DNA from: Closterium sp. NIES-65
Taxonomy: Eukaryota > Streptophyta > Zygnematophyceae > Desmidiales > Closteriaceae
DNA length: 64,000 nucleotides
NCBI GenBank assembly: GCA_948144175.1
Contig: CANXME010002327.1
Span: 124,001 to 188,000 of the forward strand
Direction: 5' to 3'
Positions 1-10,547 of this stretch are shown here, piece after piece. The first letter of the stretch is position 1, and every line of letters begins with the position of its first letter. The position numbers and the translations under genes were made by a program. Below the pieces are notes generated by a model. That model searched no databases and was not told the origin of the DNA. It was given only the letters and a program-made list of their open reading frames with translations.

Positions 1-444
1 CCCACATGTTTCTAGTTGATCACTTCTCTCATTCTGACACACACTGCTAGCCATAAGGGAGAAGGTGGAGAGAGTGAAGGTTGGCTGCAGGGGGAACTTC
101 AGGTTTACACTGGAAATGCTCGCGAGGACACTGGATGGGCACGACAGTTTACTGGGACGCGATTGGCTGCGATGTTACAACCCGCGAATCGACTAGATGA
201 CGGGTAGCTGCATTGTGCGAAGCGGTGGTAAACTGGGTCACATTACCTCGCTTCCAGTTACCTAAGTCTTCGACGGTCCACATCAATGACATCACGATGA
301 AACGGGCCGTCGCTTAGGGAGCTAATATGTACGCAGTGGACATCGCGAAAGTAGGGAAAGTTGAGAAACCGAATGATTTTCCAACACCGCTGGCAGCCGT
401 ACCGCACGAGCTACAGGAACTATTGAAACGGTACCCCGAGTTAT
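1..444 (+). pseudogene. Ty3/gypsy pol fragment (protease tail and spacer to RT), left half
   Basis: This is a decayed piece of a gypsy pol gene, cut by the window edge at its 5' side. It aligns by eye, in order, with two separated parts of gypsy D: the protease C-terminal part (about 52,850-53,041) and the protease-RT spacer (59,833 to about 60,030). Here the two parts are contiguous near position 240, so this copy is an 'empty site' for the copia G insertion in D. The protease stretch has stops and frameshifts and cannot encode a working protein. At 440-444 the sequence GTTAT is one target-site duplication of copia A, and the gypsy sequence resumes at 7,811. It was once part of a polyprotein acting in cytoplasmic virus-like particles; now it is a relic. 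Confidence 0.8.
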
Positions 445-570
445 TGTTGAACAAGAATGAATGAACAAACAGTTAAATGAGTACAAGTATGAAAACCTAG
501 AAATGTGTAACCCCTATAGGCTAACCCACTGTAGCCTAAACAACTACAACAACATATATAATGTTAGACA
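445..570 (-). repeat. 3' LTR of copia A
   Basis: This 126-bp direct repeat pairs with 7,685-7,810. It begins TGTTGA and ends TAGACA on the plus strand. The next bases (571 onward) are CACCCCCATAGG, so in the sense direction a G-rich polypurine tract (CCTATGGGGGTG) ends exactly at the LTR. The same arrangement occurs in B, C, F, G and H. Confidence 0.95.
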
Positions 571-788
571 CACCCCCATAGGCGAAGTGGGGGAGAACTA
601 GGGGTCACAAGACCAGTCAAGTAAAGCAAAGCAAAGCAAAGCAAAGCAAGCTCAGGGTGGATCACAACGTCACCACACAATCCGAGCACAAGTTCAAGGC
701 CACAAGGCCAGTTCACATGCAGGAGTACATATATATATAAGACTAAACAAGCAAGAGCAGTAATATAAATGTAACAGTACAAAGAGGG

Positions 789-3050
789 TCAAGAGGAGAG
801 CAAGTGAGGCAAGACAGACACAAGACCCAGCTGGGTACAACAGCGCTGATGATCACAAGGCGGAAGTGCCTTGGTGAAGACATCAGCAGTGTTGGCCTCA
901 GAGGCCACGTACGCAAGTCGCAACTGACCACGCTGCTGCAGCTCACGAGCAAGGAAGTAGCGGAGAGCAATGTGCTTTGTTCTGTGCTCCAGTCTCTGCT
1001 CTCGACACAAGGCCAGCATGGCCTTGTTGTCGACGTACAGGACTGGAGGAGAACGAGGCGGCTCTCCAAGGTCGGTCAGCAGGTAGGTGAGCCAGCGAAG
1101 CTCCTGAGTAGCCATGGCCCATGCGTAGATCTCAGCCTCACAACTGGAGCCGAGAACAGAAGACGAGCGAGTAGCCCGCCACGAAACAGAGCCGGAACCA
1201 AGGCTGAAGGTGTAACCCTGTGACGACCGATGCGTAGCCTGGTCGTCAGCCCAAGAAGCATCTGCGTGTCCAGTAAGGACCACTGGACTCCGCCCTCCAA
1301 GCACTAGCCTCATGCCCGACGTACTGCACAAGTAGCGCAACACCGTCTTCGCTGCAGCCATGTGCTCTGGTCGGTGTCTCCCAGGAGCAACATAGCGTGC
1401 AAGAATGCTAAGAGGGTATGCAAGGTCAGGTCGTGTGCAGGTCATCAGGTACATGAGACAGCCAACAAGCTCTGGGTACGGGCCACTCGACTCTACGGAC
1501 TCATCCGAAGGCAGAGCTGAGAGCGAGTGGCGAGTAGACAGAGGAGTGGCCTGAGGCGAGGAGTACGTGAAGCCGAAGCGCTGAAGGACCTGCTGTACCA
1601 TGTGTGACTGAGTCAGGGTAATGGTGCGGCGTGCTCTGTCCCGGGTGATCTGCAAGCCAAGGTAGCTGCGCAGTTCACCCAGGTCAGTGCACGTGTGTCT
1701 CTTATGCAGCTCGGACTTCACGTAGGCGAGTCCAGTAGTGTCAGCTGTGGCAAAGACCAAGTCGTCGACGTACACGAGGATGTAGAACGGCGGTAGAGAG
1801 GTGTCGGTGCGCAGAAACAGCGACAGGTCGGCACTAGAAGGAGCGAACCCAAGAGCCGCAAGCGTAGTCCTCAGTGTGTCGTGCCTCTCACGTGGCGCCT
1901 GGCGGAGACCGTAGACTGGACGCCGGAGACTCCACTGGGTACCAGGAGGGAAAGACCCAGTGAAGCCAGGTGGGCGGCGCAGCCAGATCTCCTCGTGCAG
2001 GCTGCCCTGCAAGAAAGTTGTGCTGAAGTCGAGAGAGTGCAGCTCGTAGTCCCCGTGAGCAGCAACGTGCAGCAGTACCCGAAGAGTGGTCATCTTCGGG
2101 GTGGGGGAGAAGGTCTGAAAGTAGTCAACTCCCTGCTGCTGACTGAAGCCACGAGCCACGTAACGCGCCTTGAAGACAGGCGGAGAACCCGGCGGCCGCT
2201 TCACCCTGAAGATCCACATGCCACTGACGATGTTCGCCCCAGGAGGGGGGACAGCGTCAGCGTACGTGCCTGTGGACTTCCAGGAAGCCATCTCTGCATC
2301 CATAGCTGCCTGCCACTGAGAGGAGTAGGGACCCTCTATCGCCTCCGCGTAAGAGCGCGGAGTCGGGATGTCAAGTGCATCCGGGTCTCCCTCAGGGGTA
2401 CGCAGTACGGACACGAGATGAGGTGAAGCAGCGGCCAAGCACTGGAACTCCTCCTGCCTGTCCTCAAGGACGTCCGTGCCAAGGGCACACTCACCCCCGA
2501 CGGACAGAGGACAGACAGACTCACACTCAGCGACAAGACTCGCAGCGTAGTCTAGGCGACAGCGAGGAGCAAAGTCGACGAGCTCAGCAACTAGGGCAGA
2601 CGCAGCAGAAGACTCGAAAGAAGGGTCAGTGACTGTAGTAGCAAGGAGACGCGTGATAGTAGGACTGGCAGCACGAAGAGATTCCGACGCAGAGTCGGCG
2701 AGAGCAGGAAGAGTGGACGCAGGAGGAGAAGGCAAAGGGGCACGCAGAGGAGCAGTAGACGGACGTAGAGACATCCGGTGCGTGCCAGGGGTAGGAGGAG
2801 GACGCTGGCGCGAACTACGAGCACTAGCGCTAGCAGGACTGACAGGCGACGCGGGACGAGACGCAGACTCACGACGCTCAGTAAGACCGCCAGTAGGACC
2901 AGTGTAAGGAGAAGGAGCAGGTAGTGGGGAGGCCAGCTGCAACTGTAACTGTGACGGGACGGCTGTGAACACGCTAAGGGAGGAGGACCAGGAGGAGGCG
3001 AGAGACCAAGAACCTGTTGAAGGAGCGGAACGAAGTACGGCTGAGGGCAC
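789..3050 (-). pseudogene. Copia A reverse transcriptase-RNase H region
   Basis: This is the C-terminal part of the copia polyprotein. A long open frame covers the RT: the N-terminal WIFRVKR...FKARYVARGF block, LDFSTTFLQG, VYGLRQAPRERHD and the catalytic YVDDLVFAT. RNase H of the copia type follows, with the TGHADASWADD, SCEAEIYA and YVDNKAMLAL blocks and the terminal EANTADVFTKAL. The RT and RNase H catalytic Asp/Glu positions look intact. The frame ends with LLSS and a stop at 789. The first ~20 codons of the open frame are out of register: the linker continues in another frame near 2,990, so the piece is separated from integrase by a frameshift. Its role was reverse transcription of the element RNA in the particle. 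Confidence 0.9.
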
Positions 3051-3949
3051 GCGGTGACGCCAGACACAGCAGGGACAGCACCTGTACCCCCAGCGGCAGT
3101 ACTAGCCTCAGCACCAACGCCCGAGTCCTCAGCACCAGCAGTGGCTCCAACACCAGGGTCCACAGCACCTGCCGCAGCTCCAACGCCCGGGTCCTCAGCA
3201 CCAGCGAGGACTCCAACACCAGGGTCCACAGCACCAGCCGCAGCTCCAACGCCCGAGTCCTCAGCACCAGTAGCACCTCCAACTCCCGGGTCCGCAGCAC
3301 CAGCAGCAGCTCCAACGCCAGGGTCCACAGCACCAGCCGCAGCCCCAACGCCCGGGTCCTCAGCACCAGCAGCACCTCCAACTCTCGGGTCCGCAGCACT
3401 AGCAGCAGCTCCAATGCCAGAGTCCGCAGCACCAGTAGCAGCTCCAACGCCCGGGTCCGTAGCACCAGCAGCAGCCAGGTCCGCGAGACGAGGCGCACCA
3501 CTCCGAAGTGTGCAGCGGCGCTCGTACCACTCACGGATCCGCTCACGAGAGGGGAGCTCCCGACTAGGAGGATAAGTACCAGCACGAGTACCTGCAGTGC
3601 GCCTGGTCCCAGAGGTACCTCTCCGGAGGCTGCAGTACTGTAAGTACCACTCACGCAACTGCTCCGAGGAGAGGTCTCGTCCAGGTGTAGTACCGTCAGG
3701 CCCAGCACCGCCAGAGTCAGAACTCCCAGACCCAGCACCCCCAGGCTCAGCACCCCTAGTTACCGCACCCCCAGGCTCAGCACCCCCAGTCACCGCACCC
3801 CCAGGCTCAGCACCCCCAGGCTCAGTACCCCCAGTGTCCGCATCCCCAGGCTCAGCACCCTCAGAGTCCGCACCCCCAGGCTCAGCACCCCCAGCAGGAC
3901 GAGAGTCGACACCAACCTCAACAGGCTCGACCGGGTCTACCTGAGACAC
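2985..3949 (-). pseudogene. Copia A integrase-RT linker, low-complexity Gly/Ala/Glu/Pro repeats
   Basis: This open stretch (frame starting MSQVDPVEPVEVG) lies between the integrase and RT frames. It is built of tandem AEPGG-type pentapeptides followed by a (D/E)PGVGAAAGA decapeptide array. It contains two copies of the motif seen in all copia copies here: SSEQLREWYLQYC (about 3,631-3,672) and SRERIREWYERRC (about 3,510-3,553). It ends in PYFVPLLQQVLGLSPPPGP, a conserved lead-in to RT found in every copy, after which the frame shifts near 2,990. I know of no function for such a linker. The repeat units are multiples of 3 bp, so unit gain or loss keeps frame. Confidence 0.75.
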
Positions 3950-3984
3950 ACCTGAGGGAGCGGCACCCTGAGGGGGGAGGGGGT

Positions 3985-5826
3985 CTACGACAGCAGCAGG
4001 AACAGCACAGGGAGCGGGGCGAGGAAGAGAGGCGGGGGTGGGAGCGGGGCCGTGCGGTAGGGGAAGAGGCGGTAGTAGGGGACAGACTCGTCAAAAGTGA
4101 CGTCCTGAGAGGGCAAGACCCGGCGCGAGGTGGCGTGGTAAAACTGCCAACCAGGCGCGTCCTGAACAAAGCCGAGGAAGACGCAGGGAACAGCACGAGA
4201 GGAGAGCTTGTCCGCAGACGAATCGCGGACAAAAGCTCGAGATCCCCAGACCCGGAAACGCGACGCATCGCCAACCTCCCCCGTCCACAGCAGTGTGGGC
4301 GAGGTCTCTGGCAAGGAGACACAGGGCCAGAGGTTGAGCTGATGCGCAGCGTACCGGACCGCAAACGGCCACAGAAAGTGGGGGGCAGCCGCATGGATCA
4401 AGGAGGTACGAGCGACCTCCATGACCAGGCCAATGCGGCGCTCCGCAACCCCATTCTGCTGTGGAGAGGCCGGAAGCGTGAACGACTGCTCAATGCTGTG
4501 CTCAGCACAGTAGGCTGCCAAGTGGTCGGAGGAGAACTCACCACCTCTGTCAGAGTGCAAGCGCAGGACAGGAAAGTCCGAGCGGAAACGCTCGCTAAGC
4601 TGGAGACGATCTGTGCGGATCCAAGGGATCAAAACATCAAGGACCTCACCCTTGGTGCGCAAGGGGAAGACCGTGGTGTAGCGCGAGTAGTTGTCAACAA
4701 CGATCAGGAAGTACCTCTCCTGACCCTGACCACGGACGCGGGCTGGGCCCCACACGTCCATGTGGAGCGTCTGCAAAGGAGCAGTCGTCGGGGGAAACGA
4801 GGAGGAGTGAGGAGCGGCGCGCTGCCGCCCCTCGACACAGGGAAGACAGGGAGGAGCAGGCGAGGGTGGGAGGGGAGGGAGGACCCTGGGAAGACCAGAG
4901 ACAAGGTACCGGGAGTGCATGGCACGAAGGCGCTGCACAGACGGGTGGCCGAGTCGGTGGTGCCAGAGGACAGTCTCGTGCGCTAGAGAGCGACACGAGC
5001 AGGGGGCGGACAGCTGACCTGATGCGGACGCAGACGCAGACACAGTGACCTGAGGGGGGGCAGTAGTCAGTGTGTACAGGTCCGACCCCGGCTGCCTGGT
5101 GAAGGTGGCCAAGTGGCGGCCTGTACAGGCACACGTGCAGTGTGTGACACGCTCGTAGGCAAGGGTGAATTGGTGAACACCCGCGTCCTGTAGTGCACAA
5201 CCTGCCACCAAGTTCGTAGAGAACCAGGGGAGGTGGAGACATGACAGTGTGCCCGATGGGACCGCAGGACAGGGAAGGACAGTGGAGGAGGTCGCAAGGA
5301 CCGGACCCCTAGAGGGGTCAGCGAGGGAGACAGCAACTGGCCGAGCAAGAGGCTGAAGGGCAGTGCGGTCACGAAAGAAACAGCGAGAGGCACTTGAATC
5401 CAGTGTGAAGGTGTGCAGTGCTGCAGTCGACACAGTACTAGGGGGGGCAGACGTACACGCACCTAGAGCAGCAGCCTCACCAGCACCTGGGGTAGCGGAC
5501 ACGCGAGTACCTCGAGCGGCACACGCACTAGTCCTAATGCCCGGATCGGGCGGGACACTCAGGTACTCAGCACCCTCTCCACTAGTAGACATCACATACA
5601 TGGCAGTGAGAATAGCATCAAAGTCTAGAGCATAGATATCAATCCCCTTCTTCAGGAGATCAACCCAGCGGGGCAGCTTAGTGGCCTGAGGGAACTGAAC
5701 ACGCCAAGCGTCGTTCAGACGAGCGAAGCAACGCTGTGTGGCGTGCGGTCCCCCACACGGCTGGCCAGTGCGGTCACCAGTGCGAATGACGTACGTGCAG
5801 CTAAGGCCACCCCCCCCCCCCCCCCC
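3985..5826 (-). pseudogene. Copia A gag C-terminus, protease and integrase region
   Basis: One open frame runs through several domains. It starts with the zinc-knuckle-like CTYVIRTG...CGGPHATQRC motif. The aspartic protease follows, with FTLDSSAS where sister copies have DSGAS, so the active-site Gly is replaced by Ser. Next is the gag-pre-integrase HHCC finger (LLWHHRLGHPS...CLPCVEG). The integrase core has its catalytic triad in MDVWGP, LHSDRGGEF and QNGVAERR, and the integrase C-terminal block is VWGSRAFVRD...PCVFLGF...GWQFYH. The frame is entered from gag across a ~20-bp poly-C run (5,811-5,830 on the plus strand), where sister copies suggest a slip. It closes at 3,985, and the linker resumes in another frame. 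The DSSAS change would probably kill or weaken the protease. Confidence 0.88.
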
Positions 5827-5830
5827 CCCC

Positions 5831-6905
5831 GTGCTGAGAGTACCACTCACGGACCTCCTGGGGCGACGGAGTGTGCTGCTGGCCCTGGCCACCGCCAGTG
5901 CCTCCACGACCACCACCGCCGCTACCACCTCCTCGACCTCCCCAACCCCGGCCGCTGCCTCGTCCACCGCCACCCCCACCACCTCCTCCGCCCCGGCCAC
6001 CTTCCCCGCCGCTGCCGCCACCCCCCCCCACTGCTGCCACCTCCCCCACCCGCGCCACCCCCCCCGCCACCACCACCTCCCCCACCATCGCCACCCCCGC
6101 TGTCACCACCACCGCCCTTGCCCCCCTTGCCCTTGCCGCTGCGGCGCCCACTCGAAGCAGATGCAGTCCCGACCTTCTCAGCACCAAGGAGGTCGACAGC
6201 AGCAGCAGAGGCGACAGAGGGAAGAAGGGGGGAGGGAGAACACCCCTCAAAGAACGGGGTTCGGGGGTCACCGCGAGAGGCACCTACAGCGACTATGCTA
6301 GCCTCAGCTTCAAGGAGTTCCTTCTCGAGGAGGGCAATGGTGAGCTCGGTGGGGCAGCGAGCTAGGAAGTGGTCCCTGACTGAGCGCAGAGTGTCAGGGA
6401 GGCGCGTGACTAGGTGGTAGAGAGTGAGCCAGAGCGGGGGTGGGTTCTTGGCAAGGAACTCATCAGGCATAGCGGCGCTGAAGCTAGCCTCACTAGTGCG
6501 GAGGTGGGTAATGAGATCAGCGACAGTGTGGAAGGAAGCTAAGTCGGGGAACAGGTAGGGAAGAGAGAGACGGCCTAGAGCAGCAGAGGCCGGTGAGGAG
6601 TAGCGGGCAAGGACAGCAGTGTACAGTGCCTGTGCAGTCTTGTGCTGCCCAAAGTGCTCGCGCTCATCTATCGGCAGAGAGTTGCGAATAGCGAAGCGAG
6701 CATGGGCGTCACGAGTCTACCACTGTGAGCGGGCAGTGCTGTCAGCAATAGCAGCAGGAGCAGTAGCGTGGCCTTAGGCGTGATCGTACAGCGAGATGTC
6801 TTCCTTGGCAGTGAGCTGTAGGAAGAGGTGTAGGTCATCAAGCCAGGTGTCGAACTTCACTGGGCGGCCCTCAGCATCGAAGGCTAGCACAGGAGGGCTA
6901 GCCAT
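5831..6905 (-). pseudogene. Copia A gag (capsid-like) with in-frame stops
   Basis: The start is the ATG at 6,905, reading MASPPVLAFDAEGRP, which matches the starts in B (10,548) and C (44,913). The protein is a copia-type gag: a helical capsid-like part with FPDLASFHTVADLITHLRTS and ARCPTELTIALLEKELLEAE blocks, then a KGKGGKGGGG-type basic/glycine-rich tail. The tail ends with a SPQEVREWY motif near 5,840. Two stops interrupt it (plus-strand positions 6,774-6,776 and 6,717-6,719). A frame change in the glycine tract leads into the SPQEVREWY frame. It would form the virus-like particle shell. No classical CX2CX4HX4C knuckle is present. Confidence 0.82.
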
Positions 6906-6929
6906 GGTAGCAGTAGTAGGAAAAACAGT

Positions 6930-7640
6930 AGGATAGGTAGGGCGGCGCGGCTCGGTACAGGTAAGGCGGCGCGGCTCGGTACAGGTAGGGCGGCGCGGCT
7001 CGGGTCGGGCGGCGCGGCTCGGTTCGGGCGGCTCGGGTCGGGCGGCTCGGTTTGGTTAGGGCTGGCGGCTCGGGTCGGGCGGCTCGGTTCCGTTAGGGCT
7101 GGGCGGCTCGGTTCGGCTCGGTTCGGGCTGCTCGGTTCGGGCGGCTCGTTCTGGGTGGGGCCGTTCGGGGCCGCTAAGGGCGAGCGCGGGGAGCGGGTGG
7201 GGCCGTGAGGGACGAGCGCGGGGCCGACGTGGGCGCTAAGGGCGAGCGCGGGGCCTATCAGGGCCGTGAGGGACGAGCGCGGGGCCGATCGGGGCCGTAA
7301 GGGACGAGCGCGGGGCCGACGTGGGCCTCTAAGGGCGAGCGCGGGGCCTATCGGGGCCGTGAGGGACGAGCGCGGGGCCGATCGGGGCCGGAAGGGACGA
7401 GCGCGGGGCCAACGCGGGCCTCTAGGGGTAAGCGCGGGGCCGATTCGGGGCCGTTAAGGACGAGCGCGGGGCCGACGCGGGCCTCTAGGGGTAAGCGCGG
7501 GGCCGATTCGGGGCCTCTAAAAGCGAGCGCGGGGCCGACCTAGGTCTCTAGGTGCGAGAGCGCGGGGCCGACGGGGCCTTTAGGGGCGTGAAAGCCGAGG
7601 CGCCCTAGGGCGTAGGTAGGTAGGTAGGTAGGTAGTGGTG
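6930..7640 (-). repeat. GC-rich tandem-repeat leader of copia A
   Basis: This 5' untranslated leader consists of degenerate G-rich repeats. One module near the LTR (about 7,150-7,600) is built on GGGACGAGCGCGGGGCCGA-type units. A second module nearer gag (about 6,940-7,150) is built on CGGCTCGG units. The same two-module order is seen in B, C and G. No credible gene is present. A short (TAGG)n run lies at about 7,614-7,634. Confidence 0.75.
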
Positions 7641-7667
7641 GGCCCTAAAAAAAATCGGTCCTAGGAA

Positions 7668-7684
7668 GGACCTGCCCTATACCA
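7668..7684 (-). other. Primer-binding site of copia A
   Basis: Directly inside the 5' LTR, the sense strand reads TGGTATAGGGCAGG. It resembles the complement of the initiator Met-tRNA 3' end (TGGTATCAGAGC) used by plant copia elements, but lacks the C after TGGTAT and has a further mismatch. Confidence 0.7.
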
Positions 7685-7810
7685 TGTTGAACAAGAATGA
7701 ATGAACTAACAGTGAAATGAGTACAAGTATGAAAACCTAGAAATGTGTACCCCCTATAGGCTAACCCACTGTAGCCTAAACAACTACAACAACATATATA
7801 ATGTTTGACA
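7685..7810 (-). repeat. 5' LTR of copia A
   Basis: This 126-bp LTR is the partner of 445-570, with 4 differences by eye. In the sense direction it begins TGTCAAAC and ends TTCAACA, and shares the core TAGGCTACAGTGGG with the G LTR. It is followed by GTTAT, the target duplication, and then by gypsy sequence. Confidence 0.95.
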
Positions 7811-8220
7811 GTTATTTCCCCATGATTTACCTGAAGGGTTGCCACCTCAGCGAGCACACAACAATTGCATAGAAGTAGAACCTGGGGCACAGCCAACCGT
7901 ACAGCGACAGTTTCGAATGACCCAGCCCGAGCTAGATGAACTAGATTCGACCGATTTCGTCCCCGTTCGCCGCACCAATATTATTCACACCAAAAAAAGA
8001 CTGAGGGTTTCGCATGTGCATCAACTACTACGCACTGAACAGGGTTACAGTCAAATCACTCTACCCCATCCCACGAGCCGACGAATAGATCGAACAATTG
8101 CGAACAGCTAGGGTGTTTTCAAAAATCGACTTACACGACAGTTACCACGAGTCGAACCGACGGACTGCGCAAGACAGTTTCTCGAACTAGGTACAGGTAT
8201 TTTGAGTACACCCTGATGTC
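7811..8220 (+). pseudogene. Ty3/gypsy RT fragment, right half of the split copy
   Basis: This continues the gypsy fragment of 1-444 after the copia A insertion. It aligns by eye with D from about 60,027 to 60,480: the GAQPTVQRQFRLTQPELDEL region, the FTPKKDGGFRMCIDYRALN block and the DLRGGYHQIRVEP block. An internal deletion of roughly 45 bp near 7,950 removes the LLEKKFI segment, and many substitutions and frameshifts are present. The fragment stops at about 8,217, just before the VMPFGL block, where a second gypsy fragment in the opposite orientation begins. It cannot encode active RT. Confidence 0.85.
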
Positions 8221-8677
8221 GTAGGTACTATAGTGATATGTGGTTTGTCTGTAGTGTCACGTCTGCGCTGGTCAAGTAACAGCGCCACACCTTGAACGCA
8301 TGCACGATCGCTAACATTTCACAGTCGTGTATCGGCTGAATTTTTTCGGGCGGGTGCAGCTTTTGTGACTCGTATGCGATGGGCTGTAGGCCGTTGACGG
8401 AATTCTGTAGCAGCACGGCTCCAATGGCGATGTGACTGGCATCGGTAACCACTTCAAATGGGCGGTGTGGGTCGGCGATGCATAGCACGGGAGGTGAACA
8501 GAGAATATTTTTCAGGGCAGATAAGGCAACATGCTCTTTCTCCCCCCACGTAAAAGCGACCCCCTTCCGCAGTAAGTTCGTTATTGGGGAAATTAACCAT
8601 GCCATGTCAGGGACGAACCGACGGTTATAGTTAGCAACCCCCAAAAGACTCTGCAGCTCCGTGATGTTTGTCGAGGG
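8221..8677 (-). pseudogene. Ty3/gypsy RNase H fragment, minus strand
   Basis: Read on the minus strand this is the end of RT and the RNase H domain of a gypsy element. It contains NITELQSLLGVANYNRRFVP, FTWGEKEHVALSALK, the RNase H block VVTDASHIAIGAVLLQ, PIAYESQKLHP, and DCEMLAIVHAFKVWRCYLT. It aligns with D up to its DHKSLQYL block, where it abuts the plus-strand gypsy fragment at about 8,220. It is open for about 150 codons, but the DHKSL block reads NHISL, so a metal-binding Asp is probably lost. It continues upstream (higher coordinates) beyond the solo LTR. Confidence 0.85.
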
Positions 8678-8808
8678 TGACAAAAGTTAGAAGAAAGAAA
8701 GAGGATTGAACTAGCAAGAATGGGGATACAAATAGCAAACCCTAGAAGGGTTGTACTCGCTATAGAGCACCCCACTACAGGCTAGAACATAAGAATAATA
8801 TTCTGACA
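8678..8808 (-). repeat. Solo LTR of the H-type family
   Basis: This 131-bp sequence has TG...CA ends and a perfect GAGGG duplication on both sides (8,673-8,677 and 8,809-8,813). Removing it restores a continuous gypsy reading (GTCGAGGGGTGCC). It is a diverged, reverse-complement version of the LTRs of element H (60,928-61,069): the core TAGCAAACCCTAGAAGGGTTGTACTCGC and the AATATTCTGACA end are shared. No internal sequence remains, so it most likely arose by LTR-LTR recombination. Confidence 0.9.
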
Positions 8809-9418
8809 GAGGGGTGCCATGCCTTGATGGAATCCAGTTTTTTCAGGTGCATTTCAAATCCAGCTTCCGAAATGATGTGCCCCATAAATTATAACCTATC
8901 CTGAAAGAAATCGCACTTTGAACCCTTCGCCAATAGCCGATGCTCGTCTAGAATTTTTAACACTACTTCCAAGTCCGCCAAGTGCTGGTGCTTGTCCCGG
9001 CTGTAAACTAAGATGTCGTCGAGGTAAACTATGATGCATTGATTTAAAAGTGGTCTAAACACCTCGTCATCATCATTTGAAATGTTGCACGCGCATTGGT
9101 CAGCCCGAACGACATCACGATCTACTCAAAAGACTTGTACCTAGTTCTAAAAACTGTCTTGGCGCAGTCCGTCGGTTCGACTCGAATCTGGTGGTAACTG
9201 CCGTGTAAGTCGATTTTCGAAAACACTGTAGCTGTTCGCAACTGATCAATAAGTTCATCGGCACGAGGAATGGAATACCGCGACTTCATTGTTACCATGT
9301 TAAGCGTGTGGTAATCAATGCACATATGAAAACCTTCGTCCTTTTTTCGGCGTGAACAGTATCGGTGCGGCGAACGGTGACGAACTCAAGCGGACGAACA
9401 TTTTCTCCAGTAGGTAAT
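8809..9418 (-). pseudogene. Ty3/gypsy RT fragment, minus strand
   Basis: This is the minus-strand continuation of the same gypsy copy: RT palm and thumb. Recognisable blocks are the YLDD-region equivalent (plus-strand CGTCGAGGTAAACTATG at about 9,015), the FEFFQDRL-like segment, DLHGSYHQIRVEPTDCAKT and MCIDYHTLN. Stops and indels disrupt it throughout. It ends at 9,418 with GTAAT, the left target duplication of copia B, and resumes at 16,734. Confidence 0.82.
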
Positions 9419-9537
9419 TGTCAAACTTATATCATATAGCTTGTCTAGGCTATAGTGGGGTAGACACTATGGGGTACAGTTTCCTAGGGTTTCCTACTTG
9501 TACCCAACCTAGTTCATTCATTCCTCGTTTCTTCACA
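9419..9537 (+). repeat. 5' LTR of copia B
   Basis: This 119-bp LTR begins TGTCAAACTT and ends CTTCACA. The family core TAGGCTATAGTGGGGTA is present. It is followed directly by the primer-binding site. Confidence 0.95.
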
Positions 9538-9555
9538 TGGTATAGAGCAGGTTCC
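9538..9555 (+). other. Primer-binding site of copia B
   Basis: TGGTATAGAGCAGGTTCC follows the 5' LTR without a gap. It matches the complement of the plant initiator Met-tRNA 3' end except for a missing C after TGGTAT. Confidence 0.75.
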
Positions 9556-9589
9556 ATAGTGGGAACGCTTCCTTGGGCCCACCACTAAA

Positions 9590-10490
9590 TTTTTTTCTGA
9601 CCGGAGCGTCAGTCGCTCCTGCCCGAGGCGCGCCTTATTCGCCGCCCTTCCAGGCCCCTAGTGGCCCCTAGCGGCCTCATCGCCGCCCCTACGCGGCCCC
9701 GTCGCCGCCCCTAGCGGCCTCGTCGACGCCCCTAGCAGCCCCGTCGCCGCCTCTCCCCCTACGCGGCCCCGTCGCCGCCCCTACGCGGCCCCGTCGCAGC
9801 CCCTACGCGGCCCTGTCGCCGCCCCTACGCGGCCCTGTCGCCGCCCCTAGCAGCCCCGTCGCGACCCTAGCGGCCCCGTCGCCGCTCCCCTTCCTACGCG
9901 GCCCCGTCGCCGCCACTACGCGGCCCCGTCGCCGCCCCTACGCGGCCCCGTCGCCGCCCCTAGCGGCCCTGTCGCCGCTCCCCTACATACGCGGCCCCGT
10001 AGCCGTCCCTAGCGGCCACGTCGCCGCCCCTACGCAGCCTTGTCACCGCCCCTAACGGCCCCGTCGCCGCCCCTAGCGGCCCCGTCGCCGCTCCCCTTCC
10101 TACGCGACCCCGTCGCCGCCACTACACGGCCCCGTTCCCGCCTCTACGCGACCCCGTAGCCGCCCCTAGCGGCCCCGTCGCTGCCCCTAGCGGCCCCATC
10201 GCTGCCTCTGCCGGCCCCGTCGCCTCCTCTACTGAGCCGCCCAACAGCAGAGCCGCCGAGCCGCCGAGCAGCCGAGCCGCGGAGCCGCCCAGCAACCGAG
10301 CCGCCGAGCCGCCCGACAGCCGAGCCGCCCAACAGCCGAGCCGCCGAGCCGCCCAGCAGCCGAGCCGCCGAGCCGCGCGACAGCCAAGCCGCCCGACAGC
10401 AGAGCCGCCCAGCAGCCGAGCCGCCGAGCCGCCCAGCAGCCGAGCCGCCGAGCCGCCCTGCCGTCGAGCCGCTACTGTTCCTACCGGCGT
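9590..10490 (+). repeat. Two-module GC-rich leader of copia B
   Basis: The first module (about 9,650-10,235) is a degenerate ~21-22-bp tandem array built on GCCCCGTCGCCGCCCCTACG. The second (about 10,240-10,475) is an array of GCCGAGCCGCCCAGCA-type units. Translations of either strand give low-complexity products, so I see no gene. The same module order is found in A, C and G, and module 1 alone in H. Confidence 0.8.
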
Positions 10491-10547
10491 GCCCCGGCCC
10501 TACTTACTCGGACTGGTGAGATCACTCCCTGCTAGGCCACTGCAGTC

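Larger units (their letters stand above)
445..7810 (-). mobile_element. Ty1/copia LTR retrotransposon A, full length, inactive
   Basis: This is a complete copia-order element on the minus strand, 7,366 bp long. It has two 126-bp LTRs (445-570 and 7,685-7,810), TG...CA ends, and a perfect 5-bp target duplication GTTAT (440-444 and 7,811-7,815). Read in the sense direction it has a primer-binding site next to the 5' LTR, a GC-rich repetitive leader, gag, protease, integrase, a low-complexity linker, RT, RNase H, and a G-rich tract before the 3' LTR. Integrase before RT defines copia order. The coding part is broken by two gag stops and at least three frame changes. The LTRs differ at 4 of 126 positions by eye. 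It sits inside a plus-strand gypsy fragment. Confidence 0.95.

Noticed and set aside
5738-6420. Plus-strand Pro/Thr-rich frames opposite copia A gag
   Set aside because: They are antisense shadows of the Gly-rich gag tract.
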